64,000 nucleotides of DNA from Artemia franciscana (GCF_032884065.1 NC_088880.1:22979696-23043695); one strand, 5' to 3'. Shown: positions 22,025-33,338, counted from the first letter of the stretch. Translations and numbers: made by a program. The notes: generated by a model from the sequence alone, not told the origin.

Positions 22025-23830
22025 TCCTTCAGAAATTCAAGTATCTAGTCCCACTAGTTATAGGTTAAAACTCTGCTACAGCTAGCAACTTTTCAAGTAC
22101 AACGTTATGTCATCTCGGTTAAGTGTGTTCAAAACATACACTTGAAGAGTGGGAAGCATCTTAACCCCGTGACACCCTTAAATCCTATCCTTCAAAAATT
22201 CAAGTATTTAGTCCTACTGATTTTAGGTTAAAACTTTGCCACAGCTAGCAACTGTGAAAGTAAAACGTCATCTAAGGTAAGTGTGTTCCGAGTTTACACT
22301 TGAAGAGTGGGAGGCATATTAACCTCGTAAAGCCCATGAATCCTTTCCTTCAAAAATTCAAGTGTCTAATCCTAGAGATTTTAGGCTAAAACTTTGCCAC
22401 AGCTAGCAACTGTGAAAGTAAAACGTCATCTCACGTAAGTGTGTTCCGAGTTTACACTTGAAGAGTGGGAGGCATATTAACCTCGTAATGCCCATGAATC
22501 CCTTCCTTCAAAAATTCAAGTATTTAGTCCAACTAATTTTAAGTTAATCCTTTACCTCTGCTACCAACTGTTCAAGTACAACGTCATCTCAGTTAAGTGT
22601 GTTCCCAATATACTATTGAAGAGTGGGAGTCATATTAACCTCGTAATGCCCATGAATCCTTTCCTTTAAAAATTCAAGTATTTGGTCCCACTTATTTTAG
22701 GTTAAAACTTTGCCACACCTAGCAAATGTGCAAGTACAACGTCATCTGAATTAATTGCATTCCGAGATTACACTTGAAGAGTGGGACGTATATTAATCCC
22801 GTAACGCCCATGCATCTTTCCCTTCAAAAATTTAAGTATTTAGTCCCACTAATTTTAGGTTAGGACTTTTTATTAATTAGTTAAGTGTGTACTAAATATA
22901 CACTTGAAGACTGGGAGGCATATTAACCCAATGACACCCTTGAATCATTTCCTTCAAAAATTCAATTATTTAGTCCCACTAATTTTAGATTAAAAATTTG
23001 CTACAGCTAGCAACTGTTCAAGTACAACGTCATCTCAGTTAAGTGTGTTCCAAATACATACATGAAGAGTGGGAGGTATATCTTAAGCCCGTAAGGACCT
23101 TGAATCCTTTCCTTTAAAAATTCAAGTATTTTGTCCCACTTATTTTAGGTAAAATTTTGCCATACCTAGCAATTGCTCAAGTACAACGTCATCTGATTTG
23201 ATTGTGTTCCGAGTTTACGCTTGAAGAGTGGGAGGCATATTAACCCAGTAACGCCCATGAATCATTTCCTTCGAAAGTTTAAATGTTTAACCCCACAGAT
23301 TTAAGGTTTAAACTTGGCTACAGCTAGAACATGTTCAAGTACAACGTCATCTCAGTTAAGTGTGTTCCAAATATATGCTTGAAGAGTGGGAGGTACCTTA
23401 CACCCGTGATGCCCTTGAATCATTTTCTTGACAAATTAAAGTATTTAGAACCCGCTGCTTTTAGGTTAAAAGTTTGCTAAAGCTAGCAAGTGTTGAAGTA
23501 CAACGTTATATGAGTTAAAAGTGTTCCAAATATACACTTGAAGAGTGGGAGGAATTTTTAACACACGATGCCCTTCAATAGTTTCCTTCAAAAATTCAAG
23601 TATTTAGTCCCACTGATTTTAGGTTAAAAATCTCCCACAGCTAACAGCTGTTCAAGAACAACCTCACGTCATCTTAGTTATGTGTGTTTTAAATAAACAC
23701 ATGAAGAGTGGGAGGGATCTTAAACCCGTGACGCCATTGAATCATTTCCTTCAAAAATTTAAGTATTTAGTCTCACTGATTTTAGGTTAAAAATTTGCTA
23801 CAGCAAACAACTGTTCAAGTACAACGTACA
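22025..23830. repeat. ~160-bp satellite array, units 6-16 (unit A)
   Basis: Eleven further monomers continue after element X, with gaag-gtggga words near 22,142, 22,303, 22,460, 22,618, 22,775, 22,905, 23,065, 23,222, 23,385, 23,543 and 23,703. One monomer (about 22,775-22,905) is shortened to roughly 130 bp. The array ends at a tacaggaatagggccgtgg junction shared with B. Confidence 0.85.
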
Positions 23831-24117
23831 GGAATAGGGCCGTGGCAATGGGCTAAAAATAAATTGTAAGTGATAGTAAGTGAATTGTAAGTGATAATTG
23901 TAGGTAATACATGCTTCACGATGCCCAATTTCGAGGTAAAGAAAACTTTATTTTTAAGAGCCTTAAAATAAAATTCCGGTTAGTTGGTACGAACTTCACG
24001 CCTAACCAAGCAGGGAATGTGCGAAGTATTCAAGAAAAAAAATTCTTTTTAACATAATACTATCGGCGCAATAAGTTGAGTAGCTAAATCATAATGAATT
24101 GCACACAAAATTCGTAC
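23831..24117. other. Intron-like spacer
   Basis: Contains taagtgatagtaagtgaat short repeats; otherwise nothing recognised. Matches 59,666-59,955 closely. Confidence 0.35.
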
Positions 24118-24177
24118 CTCTTTTGTCGTTTTCCCAATGGGTAGTAGATCTATATCTTTATTGGCAATTACACTTAA
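24118..24177 (-). CDS. Putative 60-nt internal exon of the host gene, unit A
   Basis: On the minus strand a near-perfect acceptor (ttttttctttttttcag) is followed by 20 open codons, LSVIANKDIDLLPIGKTTKE, and a donor GAG|GTACGA. Entry and exit are both phase 0, which fits the flanking candidates at 30,095-30,221 and 19,220-19,363. The unit B equivalent, 59,956-60,015, keeps both splice sites. It differs by two silent changes and one Val/Ala change within the exon, while the flanking sequence differs more. Function is unknown. A 60-nt segment could be open by chance, so the support is the combination of splice sites, phase and conservation. Confidence 0.45.
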
Positions 24178-24804
24178 CTGAAAAAAAGAAAAAAGATAAA
24201 AGTAGTGTTAATATTTCAGCTTTTCAAAAAAATTGTAAATTTGACTGGTTATCTTTACGGCTCTTTAGTTACAAGAAGATCGTAAAAATTAATCCATCGT
24301 CAATACCTAAAGACCTACCTGAATACAGTCATGCAGACCTCTCATCTTCAGCATGAGGCAAATCTGAATCAAACTTCAAATCTATTCGAAGACGAAAAAA
24401 AGTCAAGTTTCGCATATCCAAGCCAAACAGATTTAATTCTGAATTAAAACGTTTGAGTCGGACCTAACTGGAGACTTCAATTTTCAGGTACAATCGACCC
24501 TCTCTCAATTTTCAATGAACCAAATCCTAGTCTCAAGCATTTCTGTGTTGAATCATCGAAACTCGAACAACGCATGCAGACTTTAAATTTATCTTAATTG
24601 AGTTGACAAAGTACAGCATTCAGTTTATTTTTATTAACAGTCTCATAAGACTTATCATACCCTATTTTTGTGATATTTGTCCTCAGGGTAGCCAAGAATA
24701 AATAGTCTACAAGTTTGAAGTTTACAATACATTTTAAAGCCCCAACCGGACAATTATAACGATTAAAGTTTCAGAATATAAGAGCCAAGGCTGTACGACC
24801 AATT
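24178..24804. other. Intron-like spacer with a possible microexon
   Basis: On the minus strand a 45-nt segment near 24,314-24,358 is flanked by an AG and by CAG|GTAGGT and is open in phase 0, but its acceptor lacks a pyrimidine tract. The overlapping frame (DLPHAEDERSA) has a stop in A but not in B. I would not call it an exon. The rest is AT-rich without features. Confidence 0.25.
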
Positions 24805-25860
24805 TATTTCGTGAGAGAATATTTGAGCCCATCTCAGTAAAGATGGGAGTCAGGCAAGGTGGTGTGCTGTGTCCATATATTTTTAATACTGTGTTTGCAG
24901 AATATTTGCGAATGATGTCTCCTACTGTGTTTCTAGAAAACGTTGTTGTTACTCAACTTGCCTATGCTGATGACGTACTGCTAGCTAGTCATACTAGGTC
25001 AGGCCTCACAAAGAATCTAAATGTTCTGATAAATGATTCGATTATGATTGAACTGAGATGAGCTCAGATATATCAGACATCCATTTTAACCGACCCAACG
25101 GATTGAAATACCACTATTGAAGAACTTTCACGACGGATTGAGTCCTGATCCAACTAAGCAATGAAGCACTTGGGAATGTATGACGTTGTCAAAAGCGCCC
25201 GAAATATGAGCCGAGCAAAAATAAAGTGGCCTTTTTGCATGTTTCCGTGTTTTAATATATTTCTAACCCTGCTCCTCCCTTACATGTAGGTACAATGGTA
25301 CTCGAGTGTGTCTCAAATTTGAAAGGGCTTAGGGTTACTTTTTCTAATAGACTTTCGACTACATGCTCGTCTCCGATTGCTAGTGCTCTGCAATGTATTC
25401 GTATCTCATATGGTAAAATATCGCCAAACAGAGGAATGTATAGCCACCGAGGCTTACGTAAACTTTACCATAGTTTTGTTCTCATATAATTGTTTTTCTT
25501 TCTGGTTTTCAACCTTTAATGCGGAAAAAAGACCGTCTTCAACTAAGGAGAGGCTATTTTAAATATTGTAAATTCTTGCTGTATTTACCAAGATGATACA
25601 GAAATCACAAGATTGTTTCTCATTTTAGACTTATCGACCTTTAGACCTATCTAGTGTTGCTTGACCACATCGCTAAGGATCTAAGGACTCCAAATAAGAT
25701 ATGTGCCAGTGATCCTCTCACTTATTATTTCCCAGATAAGTTATTCAGTAGATTTTGTTATATTATTTATGTTTTTTCTTCTTATTTCCTTATGGATTAT
25801 ATTATTTTGTTTTTTACTCCGTATTTATTTTATATCATTGCAGGTTATAAATAAACTTAC
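24805..25860 (+). pseudogene. LINE reverse transcriptase C-terminal half, degraded
   Basis: It opens with MGVRQGGVLCPYIFN (the RT block before the catalytic motif), then QLAYADDVLLASHT, in which YADD is the catalytic pair. After a stop it continues in another frame with LRVTFSNRLSTT and YGKISPNRGMYSHRGL (thumb). Further pieces around 25,550-25,750 include KDLRTPNKICASDPL. The 3' end is taaataaacttacttacta. Frameshifts and stops throughout show it is dead. The first catalytic block (F-x-D-x-x-x-A-F-D) is missing because the fragment begins after it. The B copy at 63,200-64,000 extends further upstream. CR1/Jockey-like superfamily by motif layout, clade not determined. Confidence 0.7.
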
Positions 25861-26455
25861 TTACTAAATCACAAAAAGATGGCCTTCAAGAGACATAAAT
25901 TAGGGTAAACAATCGCTTTCCGGACACATCCTCTTAAATATTGTAAAGAAAGTTGTTGAGTTAGGTGAACAGGGGAAATATTTTCTATGAGACACTTTAC
26001 AACTTATCATCCTCCAAATATTTTAGAATGAACTGATATAGCTAAAGATACAAGCCAAAAGTTGGATATACATTACAATACAAAAACTCAAGTGATTATA
26101 AGTTATTTGAAGTAACCTAACTAAGTCATGAGAAAATGTGAGTAATTTCAGAAAAAGGCAGCAAGTAATGATACCTCCTTTCAGCAATTTATCTTCAAAA
26201 TGCCATTTTCTGTAATTTCCCTCATGTTTTTCTAATTCAAATTTTCTATTTTACCCAGATGTCTTTTTTTTATTTGCCCCCCCCCCTCCAACCAAAACAA
26301 CCTGTGAGCAGAGAACTTTAATCACTGAACAATCTGTTTTCGTTCAATTCTAGATAGAGAGCCTTCAGGGGTGATCTGACTCATGTAAATTTTTATGAGG
26401 CGAGGGAAATATTACACCCACGGTAAAATACACTAATAATGACAGCTACATTATA

Positions 26456-26457
<2 letters not shown>
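25861..26457. other. No feature recognised
   Basis: AT-rich unique sequence with a short poly-C run near 26,277-26,286. No frame is supported. Confidence 0.4.

Positions 26458-26538
<81 letters not shown>
26458..26538. repeat. (AT)n microsatellite at Helitron 5' side
   Basis: About 40 uninterrupted AT dinucleotides directly precede the Helitron 5' sequence. The 5' terminal TC of the element is probably buried in, or replaced by, this expansion. Confidence 0.95.
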
Positions 26539-26543
<5 letters not shown>

Positions 26544-26572
26544 GTTGTCTGTCTGTCTGTCTGTGGATCAGG

Positions 26573-26644
26573 TGACGTCATGTTTCTGTGTTGACTGACG
26601 TCATGAAATTAGTTATCGTCATTTTTGCTTTGACGGTGACGTCA
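26573..26644 (+). promoter_or_regulatory. Three TGACGTCA (CRE-type) sites
   Basis: The perfect 8-bp palindrome TGACGTCA occurs at 26,573-26,580, 26,596-26,603 and 26,637-26,644, followed by a tatttaa word at about 26,652. This is the consensus site for CREB/ATF bZIP factors. Its clustering just upstream of the Helitron reading frame suggests a promoter, by inference only. Confidence 0.5.
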
Positions 26645-26974
26645 TTAACGGTATTTAAGACATTTGTTCACGGAAAAATGTTTAATTGTAAAATGACTGA
26701 AGAACCTACAATGGCAACAGCCGAGGAAGCTGCTCAAAGAGTTTACGCCAAAAAACTTGCTGCTGATAGAGAAAGTAAGAAAAGAAAGCGTTCCGAGGAA
26801 TCACAAGAACAGCAAGAAAACAGGCTTGCGGCTAAAGAACGCAAAACCGCGCAGTTAGATGAAAATCCACCTGGACAGCGAGAGTCAAAACATATCAAAA
26901 CTGAAAATGATAGCGATGATGATTGGGTTTGGGATTTTGACTTGGATAAGGTCATCAATGCCTACCAGATTTAA
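26588..26974 (+). CDS. Helitron N-terminal reading frame remnant
   Basis: The frame is open from 26,588. The most plausible start is the Met at 26,679 (MFNCKMTEEPTMATAEEAA), which leaves about 98 residues. The middle is highly charged with repeated K/R and Q/E words (KKRKRSEESQEQQENRLAAKERK). Such arginine/glutamate-rich N-termini are common in arthropod Helitron Rep-helicase proteins. It ends with an acidic segment (DSDDDWVWDFDLDK) and a stop before the minisatellite, so the Rep and helicase domains are not attached. It may still be expressed as a small basic-acidic protein, but no function can be assigned. Confidence 0.4.
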   Translation: MLTDVMKLVIVIFALTVTSLTVFKTFVHGKMFNCKMTEEPTMATAEEAAQRVYAKKLAADRESKKRKRSEESQEQQENRLAAKERKTAQLDENPPGQRESKHIKTENDSDDDWVWDFDLDKVINAYQI

Positions 26975-27107
26975 GTTAAAAAAACAAAGGTTCGTCGATA
27001 TGTACTTCATAGTGACGCTGAAAAATAAAGAAGAAAAAGAAAAATGAAAAAAGAAAAAAGGTAAAAAACTAAAAAAAAACTAAAAAGAAAAAACACTCAA
27101 AGAGAAA

Positions 27108-27500
27108 TTACAGACCGGGACACAAATGACGACCGAGACAGAGGGAATATAAGTGACGACCGGGAACCTCAAAGAGAAATTACAGACTGGGACACCTGGA
27201 CACAAATCACGACCGGGACACAGGGAATATAAATGACGACCGGGACACAGGGACACAACTACAACGGGGACGCCGGGGGCACAGGCGGGATATACAAATG
27301 ACGACCGGGACACAGGGATTGTTCGAATAGAAATTACAGACCGGGACACCGGGACACAAATGACGACCGGGACACCGGGACACAGGGAATATAAATGACG
27401 ACCGGGACACTCAAAGAGAAATTACAAACTGGGACACCGGGACACAAATGACGACCGGGACACAGGGAATATAAATGACGACCGGGACACAGGGACACAT
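27108..27500 (+). repeat. Minisatellite inside the Helitron (gaccgggacaca-type units)
   Basis: Units alternate between gaccgggacacaaatgac (18 bp), a 27-bp form carrying cagggaatata, and a longer form with tcaaagagaaattacagact. About ten units are present. The same units lie in reverse orientation in the B Helitron (51,010-51,525). On the minus strand they give long Cys/Pro-rich frames (CPGRHLYS) that are repeat artefacts. Confidence 0.85.
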
Positions 27501-27504
27501 CATT

Positions 27505-27655
27505 AGAATAATGAGGTATAGATCTGAATACGGATTGTTTTTCCCATGGACAATTATATGTTGCATGTTCAAGAGTCAGTAAACCTGACAATCTATTTAT
27601 ATGCACAGACAATGGGACAGCGAAGAATGTTGTATATTCGCATGTTTTACGTAGT
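27505..27655 (+). pseudogene. Helitron PIF1-like helicase, last ~45 codons
   Basis: Translation gives GIDLNTDC then HGQLYVACSRVSKPDNLF and [14 protein letters not shown]...VLRS followed by TAA. The LYVACSRV word corresponds to the conserved L-Y-V-A-x-S-R motif of PIF1-family helicases near the C-terminus of Helitron proteins. Two stops sit just upstream of GIDL. Helicase motifs I to V are absent, the minisatellite being joined directly to this tail. Confidence 0.7.
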
Positions 27656-27741
27656 TAAAAACATATATTTATATCTATCTCTATTCACAGGTGGGACACA
27701 GGGACACAACTACAATGGCGCGTAACTACAATGGCGCGTAA

Positions 27742-27745
<4 letters not shown>

Positions 27746-27809
<64 letters not shown>
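27746..27809. repeat. (AT)n microsatellite at Helitron 3' side
   Basis: About 32 AT dinucleotides with one phase slip (attata) follow tggcgcgtaact, itself present twice in tandem. Confidence 0.95.
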
Positions 27810-27812
<3 letters not shown>

Positions 27813-27829
27813 GCTTTTCTTGGTCCATG

Positions 27830-28360
27830 GTAATGGTATACATGTCCCGGGCATGTATTTCAAATACATATTTAATTACGTTTCTGGTATTTAAGTCTAA
27901 TACGTGTTTAAAGACATTTTTCTTGTATTTGAAAAGCAAAATACTTCAACAAATAGCGTCAATAATATCCAGCCATGAAATAACAAATTGCATAGATGGC
28001 ATGTCATTCTGGACCAGACGGAAGGTATTTCTACTTGTTGGAATAATGAACAAGTTTGAATCAAGATACAACACGACATAAAAAATTTCAGTAACTACAA
28101 TTCTTGGCAAGAGTTTTCGTGCATGTTTTCAGGGTGGCAGTCAAAACCAAAAAGCATATCCACCAAAAGGTCACCCTTAATAGGGATACTGGAGAAACCT
28201 GTCTCAGTCCCATTTATAATAAACTTATTAATTCCGTTTGTTTTTCTATCTATACACAAAATTATATTTCGCAGCCTAAAAGAATCCACGATTTTACCAT
28301 GCCTAGTAAACGATTAGCCTTTGCAAAAGCTTCACATAAAAATCGGATTTCTTATTAAGT
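27830..28360 (-). other. Open minus-strand segment with an acceptor-like site, unassigned
   Basis: On the minus strand, ggattcttttag is followed by 60 open codons (LRNIILCIDRKTNGI ... IPIKGDLLVDMLFGF ... HENSCQEL, stop at 28,095-28,097). The phase (1) does not fit the exon chain at 30,095 and 24,118, so it is not part of that gene as modelled. It could be an old transposon exon or chance. No family recognised. Two plus-strand frames overlap it and look no better. Confidence 0.2.
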
Positions 28361-30094
28361 TACCCTTTCATCGTTACTTGGGAAGGGCCTTCTTTTAAAT
28401 TCAGTGGTTTTTTTTAAGTTTATTTTTCATGATGTTTTGTGGACTCTTATCTGTATTTTTTATTATTTTTTTCTGCACTGAAGACAGTCATGTGGAGGTC
28501 TCGACCAAAATATTTGCAATTTTCTTCTATTTTCCACTGACTGCTAATATCCTCTTTTTCTCTTATTTACAATGTTTTTGTTTTGTGATATTGAAGGAGC
28601 TATCGAACACTTTCTTCTTGGGAGGAGGGAGTGATAAAAACCAGAAAAAATACATCTTAAGCAAACATTTCTCAATTTTTCAGCAGGTATTTTGGGAAAA
28701 TCTTAGGCGGTGGAGAAATGTCATCTTATCGTCCTTCCTATTACCGTCCTTCCACGGCTTTACCCTATAGAAAGGGTAGAAAACAGCAGCTTAATATTTC
28801 GTATCTTTATATGAAGCTAAGTTCTTCATTTCGCCCAGATTTCTTTTTCTTCCTTCCAAATTGCCAGAAAAAAATTGCAATGAGATAGACGTAGGCATAG
28901 GAATGTGGGTTTCTACTAATCTCTAACCAGAGAACCCCCAGGAGTAGCCTAAATCTAGTAAATTGTAAGACAAAGGAATTTAGAATTAAACATTATACTT
29001 TCCTTTTTTTATATGACAAAAATAAACCCAGAATGAGGAAAAAACACTAATTTAGAGAAAAGGGAAAACAGATTCTTGAAGTACTTTCAACTAACGTCTC
29101 AAGATAATTGTTACTCTAAACTATTCATGATTAGTTGGAATAGCTACCTTGAACCCCATCTTGCAGTTTCTCCTATTTGATTTTTTCTTTTATTTATGGA
29201 TTCGGGTCTTTTTTTTCTGTTTTATACTTAAAACCCAACCAGGCTTTGATTACTGGTAAAACAAAAATTCATTTTCAAACAAATCGCAAGGCGTTTATAG
29301 CACTAAAACTGGCCAGAATATACAAATAAAAACATATCATATTTTTATTTATTGTAAACAAGAATTAGCAGATTCACCATTTAGGTTCTTATGAAACAAC
29401 AGAGGGAAACTTTGATAGGAAAATCTAAATAAATACAGCCTCTTACATAAACTACATTCGCATTTTGATAAAAATCAAAGACACCAATTACCTTGAATGG
29501 TAATTCACAAAACAAGAGTTAAAAATGAAAAGCAAAATGCACTATTCCGGGAATCTTTCCTCATAATCATTCTTTGTTTCCTAGTGAGATTATTAATTAA
29601 CACCTACCTCCTACCCAAGGTGTTAATTATCACCTACCCAAAATGGAAACACTTCTCCTTTACAATTTACCCAGCTAAAAATTTTGACCTTTGGGTAAAG
29701 TTTTTCAAAAGAAACTTTTGCCCCTATTCCCTTCTACATAACGTTAGTATAAGCAATGCGTATTGTCACTTAAATTTAGCCAAACCAAGAAAAAACCCCT
29801 GATACCTGGTTGTAAGATCATATCTTTTGGAATGTAACTCTCGGCATATATAACAGATATTGAATTGGAAATAAAATTGTGTTTTTCTCATTCTTTAGCA
29901 AAACTCAAACTTGGAAATTCTCAGTAAGTACAAGATGTGACATCCTTACCTTGGTACAGACGGAAGAAATAAAACATTGAATTTTTATTATTACGAAAAT
30001 AAAGACAAAATACGAATAGTCAAAGGGAATGAAACTTTATCTACGAATTTATGACAGAAAATGAAATTGAAATATAGAATAGACGAAACCTTAC
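28361..30094. other. No gene seen; intron-like
   Basis: AT-rich unique sequence. Frames of about 100 codons at 28,429 and 29,497 have no recognisable motif and a hydrophobic, low-complexity composition expected of AT-rich noise. Possible intron of the minus-strand gene. Confidence 0.35.
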
Positions 30095-30221
30095 AGACTT
30101 TTCATGTTCTTGTTCAAGTGATGCAAGTACTGAATCATCAAACGTGACAAAGGACTTGTCTATGTCTTGAAGCAAAGTAGACCTGAATTCAGGCTCAATA
30201 AATGACATAGTTCCAATCGTC
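30095..30221 (-). CDS. Putative internal exon of the host gene
   Basis: On the minus strand the acceptor aatattttag precedes 127 nt: one base completing a codon, then 42 open codons TIGTMSFIEPEFRSTLLQDI ... SFVTFDDSVLASLEQEHEKS, ending at a strong donor TCT|GTAAGG. Exit phase is 0 and matches the next candidate at 24,118-24,177. The composition (acidic, Leu/Glu-rich, likely helical) is protein-like, unlike the surrounding AT-rich DNA. No homologue recognised. Its unit B equivalent would lie beyond 64,000. The Met within it could be an internal residue; the 5' part of the gene is not located here. Confidence 0.45.
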
Positions 30222-31656
30222 CTAAAATATTAAACGTTATTTTACTATAATAGATAAGGTAATGATTCCTCGGTATTATTATCAAGCGAAAGAATAATGC
30301 AAAGAAACTTCATAGCTTTTTAAATAAAAGAAATTGACATAAAAACGGCTAAAATTTAAAGCACACAATTGAATATTAAAGAAAACCAAGAATAAGTTAT
30401 CACGAACCATAACTGAAACAAAATTTTTCCATCATAAATAGAATTAACTGGAAATTATTATTCTAATTTTACATAAAGATGTGTCAAGAGTGGTTCCAGG
30501 ACTTTAAAACTGAAGTGACAGTATAAATGACAAAAAAAAAAAAATCAATTAAGAACCTATACATTATCATCATGACTCTCAAATAACACGAAAAATTCAT
30601 TTGAACTTTTCCCAATAAAAAAGAGAATGTTTTAAAGTTTTTCATAAAAAGCTTTGGACAATTTTCATTTACTTTAGGATTGAAAATAGCTCTTAGTATT
30701 TTTGTTGGTTTTCTGTTGATGTCAATTTTCTATTTAAATTTGTCCAAGGAGCAACATCTTATATATTTCATATTTTTTGTCTGTGTGCAGTATGTGTTTA
30801 GGGAATGTGTCTAAAGATCTACTAAAAAACACAGTTTTTTTCTAAATATTTGAAATTTCATGCATTTTCAATTACTCTCACCCCAGGTTCATGCTCAGGC
30901 AATATTTGTCAAATACACCGACGAGCAATTTTTATTGCCGTTTATGATTGTCAAGATTTTAATTTTCATCATTTGTCTCCTCCACACGAGTTTGCTGTTG
31001 TATAGAAAAGTAGACAGGAAACTGCGTAGTATACTGATAAAGAATGACAACTAAATTGCAATGATTAGCAAAATTGTTCCTGTGTGAATTAAAGTACGAC
31101 GCCATCTATTTCCAGATTTAGACTTGGATACTACAACATAATTTCTTTTTTTAAGTGAACTTAAAAAGCGATATCCAAGTCAAAAAATTACGAAAATCAA
31201 TCTTGTATATGAGGGCTACGCCTGCCCTCACAGCCCCGCTCTGTAAACTAAAGTTTTATACTGCTCTACTGAGAGGTAAAAGTGCTGACCAAGTGGGTAT
31301 GACAACAAACGCCGAAAAAAACAAAATGCATAGCAACAAATGACGTCCCTTGAATATCAACTGCGGGGACAGAAATTAGTTCAAATATATAGAGTATAAA
31401 TGAAAACACTGGTTTAACAGCACAAGAGGTAACCGTCAAAATAGGACAGGCAAGCAGCACCTTCAGTAGACTTAGCAAAATTTGGCGATCCCAAAATTTC
31501 TCTCTTTACTTCAAACTAAGGCCATTTCAACGGCAATATTTAAAAATACGTTTGAAATAATTAAAATGAAGGTTTGAGGGTGGTTTTGTGTTATAGGAGT
31601 GTATAAAAGTGTGAAATGTAGGGGCTTGGAGCAAAATAAAGAAGTTTCGAAATTAA
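30222..31656. other. Junction region between units A and B
   Basis: 30,985-31,058 matches 1,790-1,865 and 31,065-31,545 matches 3,600-4,090, so unit B begins near 30,980. A short frame at 30,860-31,054 carries a hydrophobic stretch (IVKILIFIICLLHTSLLL), but unit A does not preserve it. The words cagccccgctctgtaaact at 31,230 are the diverged palindrome family. Confidence 0.6.
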
Positions 31657-33338
31657 CAGGCTAAATTGGCTACTTAGGTCTACTTTTGCAGTATTAGCAG
31701 AGTTTTTAACTAGTTTTCTTATTCATTTAAATTGTCAAAGGTGTTTTCTATAGGGTGTTGGCTTGTGAGATGTTTCAAACAGGCTAAATTGGATACTTAG
31801 GTCTACTTTTGCAGTATTAGCAGAGTTTTTAACTAGTTTTCTTATTCATTTAAATTGTCAAAGGTGTTTTCTATAGGGTGTTGGCTTGTGAGATGTTTCA
31901 AACAGGCTAAATTGGCTACTTAGGTCTACTTTTGCAGTATTAGCAGAGTTTTTAACTAGTTTTCTTATTCATTTAAATTGTCAAAGGTGTTTTCTATAGG
32001 GTGTTGGCTTGTGAGATGTTTCAAACAGGCTAAATTGGATACTTAGGTCTACTTTTGCAGTATTAGCAGAGTTTTTAACTAGTTTTCTTATTCATTTAAA
32101 TTGTCAAAGGTGTTTTTCTATAGGGTGTCGGCTTGTGAGATGCTTCAAACAGGCTAAATTGGCTACTTAGGTCTACTTTTGCAGTATTAGCAGAGTTTTT
32201 AACTAGTTTTCTTATTCATTTAAATTGTCAAAGGTGTTTTCTATGGGGTGTTGGCTTGTGAGATGTTTCAAACAGGCTAAATTGGATACTTGGTCTACTT
32301 TTGCAGTATTAGCAGAGTTTTTAACTAGTTTTCTTATTCATTTAAATTGTCAAAGGTGTTTTTCTATAGGGTGTCGGCTTGTGAGATGCTTCAAACAGGC
32401 TAAATTGGCTACTTAGGTCTACTTTTGCAGTATTAGCAGAGTTTTTAACTAGTTTTCTTATTCATTTAAATTGTCAAAGGTGTTTTCTATAGGGTGTTGG
32501 CTTGTGAGATGTTTCAAACAGGCTAAATTGGATACTTAGGTCTACTTTTGCAGTATTAGCAGAGTTTTTAACTAGTTTTCTTATTCATTTAAATTGTCAA
32601 AGGTGTTTTTCTATAGGGTGTCAGCTTGTGAGATGCTTCAAACAGGCTAAATTGGCTACTTAGGTCTACTTTTGCAGTATTAGCAGAGTTTTTAACTAGT
32701 TTTCTTATTCATTTAAATTGTCAAAGGTGTTTTCTATGGGGTGTTGGCTTGTGAGATGTTTCAAACAGGCTAAATTGGATACTTAGGTCTACTTTTGCAG
32801 TATTAGCAGAGTCTCTAATAAGTTTTCTTCTTCATTTAAATTCTCAAAGGTGTTTTCTATAGGGCGTTGGCTTGTGAGATGTTTCAAACAGGCTAAATTG
32901 GATACTTAGGTCTACTTTTGCAGTATTAGCAGAGTTTTCAACTAGTTTTCTTATTCATTTAAATTGTCAAAGGTGTTTTTCTATAGGGTGTCGGCTTGTG
33001 AGATGCTTCAAACAGGCTAAATTGGCTACTTAGGTCTACTTTTGCAGTATTAGCAGAGTTTTTAACTAGTTTTCTTATTCATTTAAATTGTCAAAGGTGT
33101 TTTCTATGGGGTGTTGGCTTGTGAGATGTTTCAAACAGGCTAAATTGGATACTTAGGTCTACTTTTGCAGTATTAGCAGAGTCTCTAATAAGTTTTCTTC
33201 TTCATTTAAATTCTCAAAGGTGTTTTCTATAGGGTGTTGGCTTGTGAGATGTTTCAAACAGGCTAAATTGGCTACTTAGGTCTACTTTTGCAGTATCAGC
33301 AGAATTTCTAATAAGTTTTCTTATTCATTTAAATTATC

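Larger units (their letters stand above)
26535..27745 (+). mobile_element. Internally deleted Helitron derivative, plus strand
   Basis: Three parts are joined. First comes a 5' region (aataagttgtctgtctgtctg, three TGACGTCA sites) leading to a short N-terminal frame. Second is an A-rich stretch and a GC-richer minisatellite. Third is the extreme C-terminus of the PIF1-like helicase. The Rep nuclease and most of the helicase are gone. The 3' side ends in caatggcgcgtaactaatat and then a second AT microsatellite, without the terminal hairpin and CTRR seen in the B-unit relative (50,514). It is thus truncated at its 3' end or altered by microsatellite expansion. Confidence 0.65.

Noticed and set aside
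26393-26581. Tyr-Ile repeat frames over the AT microsatellites (also 50,514-50,927 and 50,640-50,876)
   Set aside because: They only translate alternating AT; no start context or conserved flank.
27080-27612. Cys/Pro-rich minus-strand frames (CPGRHLYS repeats)
   Set aside because: Direct product of the minisatellite units; frames change between copies and no conserved ends exist.
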